The translations under genes were made by a program, and so were the position numbers. Under the pieces are notes generated by a model. It saw only the letters and a program-made list of their open reading frames with translations. It had not been told where the DNA came from and made no database searches. Positions 24,972-34,237 of a stretch of 64,000 nt of DNA are shown piece after piece. Within the stretch, counting starts at the first letter, position 1. Each line of letters opens with the position of its first letter. The stretch spans positions 109,426-173,425 of the forward strand of contig JANWIP010000006.1 in assembly GCA_025449845.1 (NCBI GenBank). The letters run 5' to 3'. Source of the DNA: Solirubrobacteraceae bacterium (GTDB lineage: Bacteria > Actinomycetota > Thermoleophilia > Solirubrobacterales > Solirubrobacteraceae).

Positions 24972-25402
24972 TCCTGCTCGACGCCAACCTCCTGATCTAC
25001 GCTTCGATCGGGTCCTTCCCGCAGCACGCAGCTTCGCGCGCGTGGCTGGAGGAGTCCTTCGAGCGCCCCGCGAAGGTCGGATTGCCATGGGTCTCGCTGC
25101 TCAGCTTCATACGCATCGTCACCAACCCACGCATCCTCGACGCCCCAACCTCCACGCGCGCCGCCTGGGCACGCGTGGAGCAGTGGCTCGCCCAGCCAAA
25201 CGCGTGGATCCCCTCGCCGACCGACCGCCACCGGACCGTGCTCTCAACGCTGCTCGGCGACGACGTGCACGGCGATCTCATCCCTGACGCGCACCTCGCG
25301 GCGCTCGCGCTGGAGCACGGACTGACGGTGTGCAGCACCGACTCGGACTTCGCGCGCTTCCCCGCGGTGCGCTGGGAGAACCCGATCGCCTGGCGCCTCT
25401 GA
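24968..25402 (+). CDS. vapC: VapC-type PIN-domain toxin
   Basis: The TTG start at 24968 overlaps the vapB stop (TTGA) and gives 144 residues beginning MILLDANLLIYA. PIN acidic residues are visible: Asp5, Glu in the middle segment, Asp in LIPDAHLAALAL and Asp in VCSTDSDFARFP. VapC toxins are RNases acting on tRNA or rRNA. The ATG-less start is supported by the conserved first strand beginning exactly there. Confidence 0.87.
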   Translation: MILLDANLLIYASIGSFPQHAASRAWLEESFERPAKVGLPWVSLLSFIRIVTNPRILDAPTSTRAAWARVEQWLAQPNAWIPSPTDRHRTVLSTLLGDDVHGDLIPDAHLAALALEHGLTVCSTDSDFARFPAVRWENPIAWRL

Positions 25403-25462
25403 CGCGAAAGCCGCGCTGAGGCGAAGACCGCTCACCATCTGCCGGCGACGATAACCGGCGTC

Positions 25463-25488
25463 AGCCGGGCGCCCGCGGACGCCCGGCT
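25463..25488. terminator. Strong hairpin between convergent vapC and secreted protein genes
   Basis: AGCCGGGCG (25463-25471) pairs perfectly with CGCCCGGCT (25480-25488) across an 8-nt loop. It can act in both directions. Its left part is the right copy (25463-25482) of the 20-bp repeat. No T-run follows, so termination is inferred from stem strength and position. Confidence 0.5.
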
Positions 25489-25498
25489 GGGGTGGCGT

Positions 25499-28400
25499 CT
25501 ACTTCTTCTTCCTGGCGTTGTGGTGCTTCCTGGTCTTGGCTTTCTTGGTGCAGCCGGTGACCTGGATCTTGGTGTTCTGCTTGACGACGGCGCCGTTCTG
25601 CCCGGTGATCGTGGTGGGCATGGTCAGGCTCGTGCCGCAGAGGTTGCCCTTGGCCTTGGCCGGGAGGACCGCCGCAAGCCCTGAGTGCGGCCCCGCGGGC
25701 AGCTTCAGCTCGAAGCTGCTGATCGGCGCGTCGGGTACGTTGGAGAATGTCGAGCTGGTGACCTGCTTCTTGATGTTGATGCTGCCCACCAGATCAAGCG
25801 TCACGCCTTCGCCCTGAAGGATCACGACGAGGTCGGGGAATGCCGCGCCGCCGTGGGAGACAAGGTAGGCGGGGCCGACCACTGGGTTGGCGAGCACCGG
25901 CGTGTTGGCTGTGGCGGTCCCGATGTTCGACCCGGCGGGGCAGGAGGCGGGGTTCGCGTTGAATGTCGCCTCCGGGCATGCTTGCTGGATCGTGGAGAGC
26001 CGTGAGGGTAGCTGCTTGGGCAGCGTCACCGCGACGCTGTGGATGTTCGCCTGTGCCCCTGGGGGGTAGCTGGCCTTCACGTCCAGGCTCGCGCCGTTCT
26101 TCTTGCTCGTGTTCGCTTGTGTGGAGACGGTGAACGACGGTTTGAACGCGAGGCCCGCGCAGTTCGCGGCCTGGAAACGGCTGGAGACCTGCGCCTGTGC
26201 GCCCTGGGTGCTCGTCAGTGTCCCAGCCACGGAGAATGGTTCGCAGCTGGTGGGGTTGAACATGAACGCGGCCCTGTCGATGTTGACATTCACGGTGCGC
26301 ACGTCCAGCGGAATGCCTTGCAGGATCGTGGGCAGCGGGTCGCTCGTGACGGTGATCTGCGCGGTGTGCGGATCGACGCTTATCGCTGCCCTGACCACGA
26401 CGTTGCCGAGGTTGAACGGCCCCGCAACGGCGGGGACCACGATGGACAGCCCGAACGGGGCGCCCTTGTAGGGGCCCGTGAGGAACACCTGGCCGCCCTG
26501 CACGTAGAACGGGTCGGGGCCTGCGCCGGCCGCGACAGTGGTGTGCCCGATCAGGCTGGCCTGGCCGCAGGCGCCCTGGCTGGCCTGCGGCTCACCGCAC
26601 TGCACCACGTTCTTGAGGATCCCCAAGAGGCCGGGCGGGGTCTTGATCGTGGCGCCGCCCAGGTTCTGTTCCCCGTCGTTACGCGAGAACGTCGCGCTGA
26701 ACGCGCTGAACGCGCCGGCCTGGTTGCTCGCGGTGCCCGCGCTGAAGGACGGGCCGAACGGCTGTGGGTTGGGGCACGAAGAGCCCCCGGGGCCGGAGGT
26801 GATTTCAAACTCGCCCGATGGCGTCGCCGGTGGCCCCGAGTCGGGTGCGGACCACGGCGTCAACACAGAGCCCACGGTGTAACTGCCGCACGTGACGGGG
26901 GTTCGCAGCGCGGCCCTCGGGCCACCGAAGAAATGCGTCCGCAACTCAGAGACCTGAAACTGCGGGCTGTCATCGAACGTCGCGGTCAGCCGGCCCGTGC
27001 CGGGATCCGTATCCAAACGCCCCGGGAGCTTGATGACCACACCCGTCGTGGGATCGTCAACCACGATGTAGAGCGCGAGCAGGCTCCCGAACGGGTTTTC
27101 GTTCTGCCGCGCGAGATAGATCGAGCCTTCCAGCGTGCCCGCCAGCGAGGGGGTCTCCACTTCGACCGTCCCCACCTTCGACCCATCCGGGCAGGCCGGG
27201 CGAGCAGAGCTCGGTTCACCAGAAGCAGACACCCCGACCTGCGCCAGCGAACACGCTTCCAGACCGTTCGCGGAAGACGGGTTCACGCTCAACCCTTCAG
27301 AGAGCGTCACGACCGCCTTCTTCAAAGGAGGAGTCGCGAGTACGCTCGGATCCTCGCTCTGAGGCACATGGATATCCACGTTGAAACCAGTCGGCGTGTC
27401 CGCCTGCGTGCTTTCCGGGCTCGCGGTGATGCTCGGCTGGAACAGCAATTCATTACAACCCGTCACCGGCGGAGATTCAGAAGCCCCCCTAACCCAGTTG
27501 GGATCCGAAAGATCGGGGCTGCCATCAGCCAGGGTCCGCCCCGGCTTCTGCCACGAATCCATATGAATCGTCGTCACGAGCGGCGCGCCTGAGCAATCGC
27601 TCGGGTTCGTGAACAACGCGACCGGCGTGTTACCACTCCCATCCCTGGCGGCAGGGTTACCATAAAACGTCACGAGGATGTTGAGCAGCGCGACCTGCGG
27701 AATGTCCGCGCTCGTCGTGCGCAACACATAACCCGCCGGCGTCGGAACCACACTCGCCGGAAGGACATGCGCACCACCCTGATTATCGGTAAAACCAAAC
27801 TCCGCCGGAACCCCATGCTCAGGCACCATATTGAAAATACCGCTGTTCACCGGAGCGTCAAGGCCGCCGATCCTCGGGTCGCTGAAGATGTGTCCGACGA
27901 CTGTGTTCGACGGGCACCCCGACCGGTTTTCCCCAGCAACCGCGGACAGCTCCGCGAACGTGCACCTCGGGGCCGCCAACGCGCTCCCGAGAAAACCGAC
28001 CGGCAGATCCACAACCAGATCCTTTAGATCTTCAACGGTGTCGTCCTTAATATCTCCGGCGACGCCGTCGGGCTTCGCCCTGAACTCGTTGCTCAGTTCG
28101 ATGCGAGTCGCAAACTCATAGGGATGAGCCCCCGCCTGCGTGTCGGGCAGACCATCAAGCCCATTGATACCCGCACTAAAGGCCGCGACACCGAACACCG
28201 GCGAGGCCAACCCAAGCGTGTTCCGCACACTCCCGGACACCGCAGGCGCACCACCACCCGAGACCGTCGCGGAGTCCACCAGAGACCCCGAAGCAGCCGG
28301 GTCATCAACAGTCACATAAACATTCATCTGGAGCGTATCGCCCGGCGCGACCGGAGGCAGCCCGTCTTCCGCGGTAGGAAGCTGACACCGCACAGGACTG

Positions 28401-28765
28401 GTGGTACACAAGCCAAACTGCGCCAGATCGGTCGACAAGCCGCCGATCGAGGCGGGCAGCCCCGACCAGAAAAACGTGATCTTCCGCACCGTGACCCCCG
28501 CCGGCAACGTGTCGGCGAGCGTGACCGTGCTCCCATCCGTCGCGAGACTCCCAGCATTCCTCACCGTGACCTGATAACCATCGCACTGCGGGGGCACCCC
28601 GCCATTGCTCAGGCATTCGGCGTTATTGGCCGCCGAGAAGTTCGTAGGTGTCGCGAACGCGTTCATCGACCAGCCCGCCGCAGGAGTCGCGGCGAACACC
28701 GTACCCGCGCACAGGCAGCACAACGCCAATACAGCCAACAGGGAAAACGCAAACCTCTTCACCAT
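25499..28765 (-). CDS. Giant secreted protein with DUF11-like N-terminus and Cys-pair modules
   Basis: 1088 residues. A signal peptide (FAFSLLAVLALCCLCAGTVFA) is followed by a DUF11-like domain (VTVRNAGSLATDGSTVTLADTLPAGVTV). At least four modules follow with two cysteines ~12-18 residues apart, then (S/A)xxxG and a hydrophobic strand (GSIYLARQ, GQVFLTGP, PAYLVSHG). Residues ~690-1060 are closely similar to the 819-residue protein at 16214. The C-terminus is basic (CTKKAKTRKHHNARKKK). The ATG follows a GGAGGAG site that overlaps the stop of the upstream 1335-residue gene 2 bp away, so they are one operon. Likely cell-surface; activity unknown. Confidence 0.8.
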   Translation of the reverse strand: MVKRFAFSLLAVLALCCLCAGTVFAATPAAGWSMNAFATPTNFSAANNAECLSNGGVPPQCDGYQVTVRNAGSLATDGSTVTLADTLPAGVTVRKITFFWSGLPASIGGLSTDLAQFGLCTTSPVRCQLPTAEDGLPPVAPGDTLQMNVYVTVDDPAASGSLVDSATVSGGGAPAVSGSVRNTLGLASPVFGVAAFSAGINGLDGLPDTQAGAHPYEFATRIELSNEFRAKPDGVAGDIKDDTVEDLKDLVVDLPVGFLGSALAAPRCTFAELSAVAGENRSGCPSNTVVGHIFSDPRIGGLDAPVNSGIFNMVPEHGVPAEFGFTDNQGGAHVLPASVVPTPAGYVLRTTSADIPQVALLNILVTFYGNPAARDGSGNTPVALFTNPSDCSGAPLVTTIHMDSWQKPGRTLADGSPDLSDPNWVRGASESPPVTGCNELLFQPSITASPESTQADTPTGFNVDIHVPQSEDPSVLATPPLKKAVVTLSEGLSVNPSSANGLEACSLAQVGVSASGEPSSARPACPDGSKVGTVEVETPSLAGTLEGSIYLARQNENPFGSLLALYIVVDDPTTGVVIKLPGRLDTDPGTGRLTATFDDSPQFQVSELRTHFFGGPRAALRTPVTCGSYTVGSVLTPWSAPDSGPPATPSGEFEITSGPGGSSCPNPQPFGPSFSAGTASNQAGAFSAFSATFSRNDGEQNLGGATIKTPPGLLGILKNVVQCGEPQASQGACGQASLIGHTTVAAGAGPDPFYVQGGQVFLTGPYKGAPFGLSIVVPAVAGPFNLGNVVVRAAISVDPHTAQITVTSDPLPTILQGIPLDVRTVNVNIDRAAFMFNPTSCEPFSVAGTLTSTQGAQAQVSSRFQAANCAGLAFKPSFTVSTQANTSKKNGASLDVKASYPPGAQANIHSVAVTLPKQLPSRLSTIQQACPEATFNANPASCPAGSNIGTATANTPVLANPVVGPAYLVSHGGAAFPDLVVILQGEGVTLDLVGSINIKKQVTSSTFSNVPDAPISSFELKLPAGPHSGLAAVLPAKAKGNLCGTSLTMPTTITGQNGAVVKQNTKIQVTGCTKKAKTRKHHNARKKK

Positions 28766-28767
28766 GA

Positions 28768-31700
28768 CTATCTCCTCCCCCGCTTGATGTGCTTACCATT
28801 CCCCGCCACCCCACGAACCTTCCTCTTATGCTTTACCCGCCTGCCATGCCTGGCTTTCTTCCTATGCTTTGCCTTCCTCCCGGGTTTCGTCACGGGCTTG
28901 GCCTGCGCCGCCGGGTTCCCCGCCCCGGCAAACGTCGCGCTCCCAGGGGCACCAAAGACCGGAGCCACGCCAGGCGCCGCGCGACACGCTTCACCCTGAC
29001 ACGCCACCGGCAGTGCCTGTTGAGTGAGGCACGGTTCGCTTGAGGTGCAGATCCGCGCGTCGTAGAAGTCGAGCTCGGTATCGGTGTCCTGCGGCGCGAG
29101 CCGATCCACCGTGGAGAAGAACACGTTTGCACCCTTCGCGTCACTCCCAGCAAGGCGTACCGCCGAGGTACCCGCGAAGGACGCCGTGTCCCGTCCATCG
29201 GAGATCAGGAAGACATGGCCTTCGTGCCACTCATAGATGTTGTTGGCATATACCGTCAGCGCAGCGACGTCGGTTCCGATCGGGACATCGTTCAGCGCCT
29301 GCGGCGTGAGCCCGTTGGGGCTCATGAAGAACACATAGGACCCATCGTCTGACATCGTCGGGTCACCGCGCCTGGATCCATTGCTCAGGTAGCCATCCAC
29401 GCCCGGGACGATCGTCGCGTCCTGCGTGCCCGCGTTGCCATTGTCGTTGAACCCGTTGTTACCAATCGAGATACGCACCAACTCGCCCGTCTGCGCGTCA
29501 TAGCGAAACAACTGCTGCACACCGCTGGGACTCGTTGCGTCCGGCGTGAGCCGGCCATGGCTCGGGAATACGAGGTACCGCCCATCGGGAGTCACATTCG
29601 CCCGGTAATCCGGACCGTACAACCAGTCGTTGTAGTCCGCTTCGGGCAGTGACGCGACGAACGCCACACGGCCCGACGGGTGACCCGCGTCGCGCGTGAA
29701 GACATAAAGGTTCTCAGCACCGTCCTTCGCGCTCTGGCCCTGCGCATTCGCCGCCCCGCTCAGCACGCCCTTGGCGACGAAGTAGACATGCGACCCGTCG
29801 GAGGAAAGCGCTATGACGCCCTGCACTCGCGGACCGCCGCCGCTCGCGTCCCCAGCCGAGACCGCGAGAAGGTTACGCCCAGCGGGATTCGCGAAATCGT
29901 ACTCATACAAGTTGCAGCCATTCGCGCCCGTCGTTGCAGAGCAGGGACTTCTCGCATCAGCGCTGCGACTATCCTCGCTCGCGCCGTCGGTCAGCCGCTG
30001 GGTATCGGTGAAAAAGGCCTTCGAGCCGTCCGCGGACGCACCCACGAAGCTGGCGGAGCTGGGAGGCGAGCTCTGGCATCCACCTGTGCATTCAAGCGGC
30101 GAGCGCCCTGAGATCAGAACCGTCCGCGACTCATCCAGGCGCGCATAGAGCGTTTCGGCCGGTACCGGCGTCCCCGCGTTCACGCCCGACCCTGCGAAAC
30201 AGGCATTTGCGGTGAAGAACACCGTGCGCCCATCGATCGACATGGGGGTGAGGTAACTCAAGTATCCACCCAGTTCGGTTCCACAAACGCTGATCAGGTC
30301 GGTGCTGCCCGCACCGCCGCTGACCCCCACCAGCGCCGGCTGCGAATTACCCACACCCGAATACTCATACACCGCTGGAAATTTGGAGTTGGTGGCATCG
30401 AACGGCCAGATAGGGTATCCAGTAGACCAAACGACGTGGGAGTGGTCCACCGTCGTAAGCACCCCCTGGGGCGCTCCCGTCTCCCCGAAGTGCGGCGTCG
30501 TCGGGCCGATATCCGCCCACGCGCCACCAAGCCCCCCCGCATAGAAATCGTCCGGACCACCCGGCCGCGTCGGCATCGCAACCAGCGCCGTGCCAGTATT
30601 GGCGTCCGTCCCCAGCGGAGTATTGAAAGGAGACGTCGTCGTCGCCGGCGGCGACAACGCCGTAGCCACCCAGCCCCCCGCGGTGCGCGAGAAGGCATAC
30701 GGCGAGCCGACATCCCCGTTGCGGATCGCCGTGCACGATCCGGCCCCCGCAAAACATTGAAGGCTCCCAAGGATCAGACGCGAGCCCGTTTCGGAGACGA
30801 GCGGGGGTGTCCCCACAAACGAGTCCAACCCGAGCGAAGCCCCGTTCTTCTGCGGCGGCGTGACCATCTCATACGCACGATTGTCGGGCAGGCCGGCGCC
30901 CGTGGTGTCGTAGATGAAGGTGTGATCGCCACTGCGAGCCGTGCCGAGTAGATTCGTCGCCGCGACGCGGTAGTGGTAGGTGGTGTTCGCCTGCAGGCCC
31001 GTAATGGGCTGCGCTACGTTCATACTCCCCGTGCCCGCGCCGATGTCTCCGTCGGGGGCCGGGATGCTCGACCCGTACGCCGTACTGGCACCGTATTCGA
31101 AACGATAGGTGGTGTCGTTGCCCAACGGGTCGATTTGAGCGTGCAGCGTCGCGCTGCCAGCGGTGACTTCCGACGCCGAGACGCTGCCGATCCGCGCGGG
31201 CGCGACCGTCGTGAACGTGCTGTCGGAGCCATTCACCGTGCCCTGCGAGTTGACCGCCACGACACGGTAGTGATAGGTCGTGCCCGCCTGTAGGCCGGCA
31301 AGTTCCGCGAGGGCGCCCTGATCGGCGACACTCGCGCCGAGATCCCCGTCGGGGATCGGGACGCTCGTCCCATACGCCGTGCTCGTGCCATACTCGAAGT
31401 GGTAGGTGGTATCGAAGCCACGCGGGTTGACCTGCGCTTGCAGCGTCGCGCTCGTCTGCCCCACGTTCGCCGCGGACTCTTCATCGACCGTCGGCGGCCC
31501 AGTCGTCGTGAATTCCCGATCTTCACCCTGGTTGGTGCCTTGGGCGTTCGATGCCGTCAGCCGGTAGTGGTAGGCGGTGTCCGGCTGCAGACCGGACAGT
31601 TCAGCGCTGACGGGCACTTCGCTCGTGCCTGAGCCGGGTTCCTGCGCGCACGGCGCTGTCTGCCCGTAGCTCGTGCTCGTGCCGTATTCGAACTGACATG

Positions 31701-32775
31701 CGCTGACCTGGACCCCGTCAGGGTTCACAGCGCCGCTGAGGGCGATGCTCGCCGGCTGCACACCCGAGGCGGCGCCGGTCGCGACATCCGCCAGCGTTAC
31801 CAGCGGACCCCAGCGGTACACCGTCCGGGTTTCCTTACTGGATATATACACATCGCCGCTCCCGCCATCGACAGCGATCCCGCCTGTGTAGCCGACGGCG
31901 CCGGCCGGAGCGCGGAAGCTCGTGACGGGCGCCCCGGTGGAGTCGTACTCCTCGACGGTCTGGCTCCCGCCTTGGATGAGGAAGGCGTGGTTGTCAGCCT
32001 GGTCGACCGCGATCGCGGCGAGGTTGCCGGCGTTCGGGAAGGTTTCGAGTTCGATGCCGCTGGAACCAAACTTGTGGACGCTGAAGACGCAGTTGACATA
32101 GACATCGTCGCTCGAGTCGACTGCCAGCGAGGGCCAGGCTTCGCAGCCGGTAGCGAACTGCGACACGAATGCCCCGGAGGAATCGAACCTGTCGACCTTG
32201 CCGTTGGATTCATAGACCCACACGTTCCCGCCCGTATCGACCGCGACCCCAACCGGCCCACCGAACGGCCCTGTCGTGGCGAACGGGCCACCCGTTGTAC
32301 CCGTCAACTGGCCCAGATATGCGCCCGCAGAGCTGAACTTGTCGATCACGCCATGACCGGCATCCAGAACGTACAGATCGCCGAAAGCGGGGCTGAGCGG
32401 ATCGTTGTCCACAGCCACCGCGGCGGGGCTCATGTCATTTTCCTGGCTGGGAAACGCAAACGACCCCGCCGGAGTCGCACGGCCATCCAGTGCGCTGCTC
32501 CCGAGCGCCGCGAAGTTCACGACATGACCCGATGCATCGAACTTGTCCACCACCTGATGCGCGATATCCGCCACATACAGATCCCGGGTCGATTCGTCGA
32601 TCGCGATGCCGTTTGGATTCCCAAAGAACCCCGCCGGCGTCCCTTCCCCGGTGAAGCTGCCGAGCAGCAGATGCGTGGTGAGCGCGCCCGCGGGCGCCAC
32701 CCACACGCCCATGCACGCCCCCAGCACGACACAGATCCATGCGACAAAGGCCAACCTCAGCCGAGGAATACTCAT
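28768..32775 (-). CDS. Giant secreted NHL / fibronectin-III-like / beta-propeller protein
   Basis: With ATG 32775 (GGAGGGG site 6 nt before it) there are 1335 residues. After a signal peptide come NHL-type repeats (residues ~45-330: GIAIDESTRDLYVADIAHQ, VAVDTGGNVWVYESNGKVDRF). Three Fn3-like repeats follow (~340-630; each ends GTTYHYR-type), then a TolB/PD40-like propeller region (~640-1240: SSDGSHVYFVAKGVLSG, MSDDGSYVFFMSPNG) and a Lys/Arg/His-rich tail. Such proteins bind glycans or other surface polymers. It lies between a TetR-winged-helix regulator and the 1088-residue gene. No catalytic residues are evident. Confidence 0.82.
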   Translation of the reverse strand: MSIPRLRLAFVAWICVVLGACMGVWVAPAGALTTHLLLGSFTGEGTPAGFFGNPNGIAIDESTRDLYVADIAHQVVDKFDASGHVVNFAALGSSALDGRATPAGSFAFPSQENDMSPAAVAVDNDPLSPAFGDLYVLDAGHGVIDKFSSAGAYLGQLTGTTGGPFATTGPFGGPVGVAVDTGGNVWVYESNGKVDRFDSSGAFVSQFATGCEAWPSLAVDSSDDVYVNCVFSVHKFGSSGIELETFPNAGNLAAIAVDQADNHAFLIQGGSQTVEEYDSTGAPVTSFRAPAGAVGYTGGIAVDGGSGDVYISSKETRTVYRWGPLVTLADVATGAASGVQPASIALSGAVNPDGVQVSACQFEYGTSTSYGQTAPCAQEPGSGTSEVPVSAELSGLQPDTAYHYRLTASNAQGTNQGEDREFTTTGPPTVDEESAANVGQTSATLQAQVNPRGFDTTYHFEYGTSTAYGTSVPIPDGDLGASVADQGALAELAGLQAGTTYHYRVVAVNSQGTVNGSDSTFTTVAPARIGSVSASEVTAGSATLHAQIDPLGNDTTYRFEYGASTAYGSSIPAPDGDIGAGTGSMNVAQPITGLQANTTYHYRVAATNLLGTARSGDHTFIYDTTGAGLPDNRAYEMVTPPQKNGASLGLDSFVGTPPLVSETGSRLILGSLQCFAGAGSCTAIRNGDVGSPYAFSRTAGGWVATALSPPATTTSPFNTPLGTDANTGTALVAMPTRPGGPDDFYAGGLGGAWADIGPTTPHFGETGAPQGVLTTVDHSHVVWSTGYPIWPFDATNSKFPAVYEYSGVGNSQPALVGVSGGAGSTDLISVCGTELGGYLSYLTPMSIDGRTVFFTANACFAGSGVNAGTPVPAETLYARLDESRTVLISGRSPLECTGGCQSSPPSSASFVGASADGSKAFFTDTQRLTDGASEDSRSADARSPCSATTGANGCNLYEYDFANPAGRNLLAVSAGDASGGGPRVQGVIALSSDGSHVYFVAKGVLSGAANAQGQSAKDGAENLYVFTRDAGHPSGRVAFVASLPEADYNDWLYGPDYRANVTPDGRYLVFPSHGRLTPDATSPSGVQQLFRYDAQTGELVRISIGNNGFNDNGNAGTQDATIVPGVDGYLSNGSRRGDPTMSDDGSYVFFMSPNGLTPQALNDVPIGTDVAALTVYANNIYEWHEGHVFLISDGRDTASFAGTSAVRLAGSDAKGANVFFSTVDRLAPQDTDTELDFYDARICTSSEPCLTQQALPVACQGEACRAAPGVAPVFGAPGSATFAGAGNPAAQAKPVTKPGRKAKHRKKARHGRRVKHKRKVRGVAGNGKHIKRGRR

Positions 32776-32857
32776 CAACGTCCCCTCCCGTAGTTATCGA
32801 CGTAACGACCGCCCGGGAGGCCCGAGCAGCTAAAGACCACATATGTCCTGCCCCGGC

Positions 32858-33916
32858 TCACGGCGTCTGACCGCCCTGATTGCCGGTCTCGGCGTGGATG
32901 GCGCGCTCGACGTCGCCACCCTTGGGGGTGAGGGTCCAGGCGTTGGGCTCGCCCTTGGCGGGCCCCTCCCCCACGTTGGCGACCAGCCCGAGGTGCTCCA
33001 GGCGCGTGAGCAGCTTGGAGATCTGACCCTGGTCGGAGACCCCGGCCGTATCGGCAATGCGCCGGTTGCTCGCACCGGGCATCGCGGCGATCGCGACGAG
33101 CACCCTGATGGTGCGATACGTCAGGCGCATGTCCAGATCGCGCAGCGGATCGGCCTGGAAGCGCTTGACGACACGGACCGCGGGCGCCGCACGCGTCAAC
33201 TCGCGCTTGGCGGCCGCCGTACCGAGATAAGGCATGACGATCATCCCCATCAACTGGTTGAGCAGCCCGAGGAACGATGACTCGCCACTCTCGCGCGCAC
33301 CTCTGCCATCCCGGGCACCGTTGACGTTCGCGGCGCGCTGCCTGAGCATGCGGGCATGAACAACGCTGAACACCGCGCCGACGACGCCCTCGGCCGCGAG
33401 CGGCGGGCTTTCTCCCGCGGTCTTGCCCTCAAACCGCCCCGCGTCCACTGCGGCGATGAGCGCATCGAGCACCCGCTCACGACACTCCAATGCACGCGGC
33501 CCAGCGGATAGCGAGTCGACCACCAACAGGCCCCCCAACCCCGGCTCCTCATCCAGGAAACGCAGTAACGCGGTCAGCCCCACCCTGACACGCTCACGCC
33601 ACCCACTCTCACCGTCAAAGGCCGGCACCACCACCTCGGCGGCGCACGCCAGCGCATGGTCGAAAGCGGCAAGAAAACAGTCCTCGCGATCCTCGAACAG
33701 TTCATAGAACGTCCTGCGCGACACCCCCGCCCGCGCGACGATATGCGCAACAGACGCCTGCGTGACACCCCGCTCCCGCGCGACCTCAACCAACGCCACG
33801 AGCATCCGCGAACGCTGAATCGCCGAGACACGCTCCTGCCCCGCACCAGCCCCCTCAGCCGCACGCCGCACACCCCGCCTGTGCCCCTCGCGAGAGACCG
33901 CGGCCATGAGCGCCAC
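32858..33916 (-). CDS. TetR-type regulator fused to a MarR-like winged helix
   Basis: 352 residues. A TetR domain lies at ~35-80 (VALVEVARERGVTQASVAHIVARAGVSRRTFYELFEDREDCFL) with a helical ligand domain to ~230. The C-terminal ~90 residues form a winged helix (RTIRVLVAIAAMPGASNRRIADTAGVSDQGQISKLLTRLEHLGLV). Its TetR helix resembles the first domain of the double-TetR protein at 18850. It is 82 bp upstream of the giant secreted gene on the same strand and probably governs it. Start is GTG 33916 or ATG 33907; a GGGAGG site serves either. Confidence 0.85.
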   Translation of the reverse strand: MALMAAVSREGHRRGVRRAAEGAGAGQERVSAIQRSRMLVALVEVARERGVTQASVAHIVARAGVSRRTFYELFEDREDCFLAAFDHALACAAEVVVPAFDGESGWRERVRVGLTALLRFLDEEPGLGGLLVVDSLSAGPRALECRERVLDALIAAVDAGRFEGKTAGESPPLAAEGVVGAVFSVVHARMLRQRAANVNGARDGRGARESGESSFLGLLNQLMGMIVMPYLGTAAAKRELTRAAPAVRVVKRFQADPLRDLDMRLTYRTIRVLVAIAAMPGASNRRIADTAGVSDQGQISKLLTRLEHLGLVANVGEGPAKGEPNAWTLTPKGGDVERAIHAETGNQGGQTP

Positions 33917-33985
33917 CTACCTCCCCCCACCCAAGCGGCCGGGACAATAGCGGCGAGACGGCCTAGAAGCTAGCCGACCCGGCCA

Positions 33986-34034
33986 AGAGAGAGAGAGAGA
34001 GAGAGAGAGATGCGTCAGTGATGCTGACGCATCT
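33986..34034 (-). promoter_or_regulatory. 11-bp-stem hairpin followed by (CT)n tract in the regulator leader
   Basis: AGATGCGTCAG (34008-34018) and CTGACGCATCT (34024-34034) are perfect inverted repeats with a 5-bp spacer. Read on the minus strand, the hairpin runs straight into about 12 CT repeats (33986-34010). It could be an operator for the TetR protein, an attenuator-like RNA structure, or both. Confidence 0.6.
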
Positions 34035-34237
34035 AGTTAGACCCCCGACAGAGGCCGCAACCACTCCCATCACGCTGTCCTGAAACCAGTTCACGCGAAC
34101 AACATCTCCCTCAAAGTTCCGATCCGGTCCCTCTCCCAAGAAACCCCTGAAAAGCAATATAAAAGCCGGCAACACGAGCCCAGCCCCAAACCCGATCCTA
34201 TGTACGACACCCACATTCAGAGCGCCATTAGAAGACC

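Noticed and set aside
26039..27592. 517-codon open frame antisense to the 1088-residue secreted protein
   Set aside because: Arg/Gly/Ala-rich shadow frame without motifs; the minus-strand protein has a signal peptide and a paralogue.
33986..34010. (GA)n tract as a stand-alone microsatellite
   Set aside because: Its position directly after the perfect hairpin on the minus strand makes a combined structure more likely, so it is reported there.
33963..34214. 83-codon minus-strand frame with hydrophobic start in the regulator leader
   Set aside because: No ribosome site, GTG start, and the end (SLSLSL) is the translated CT tract; better explained as leader RNA.
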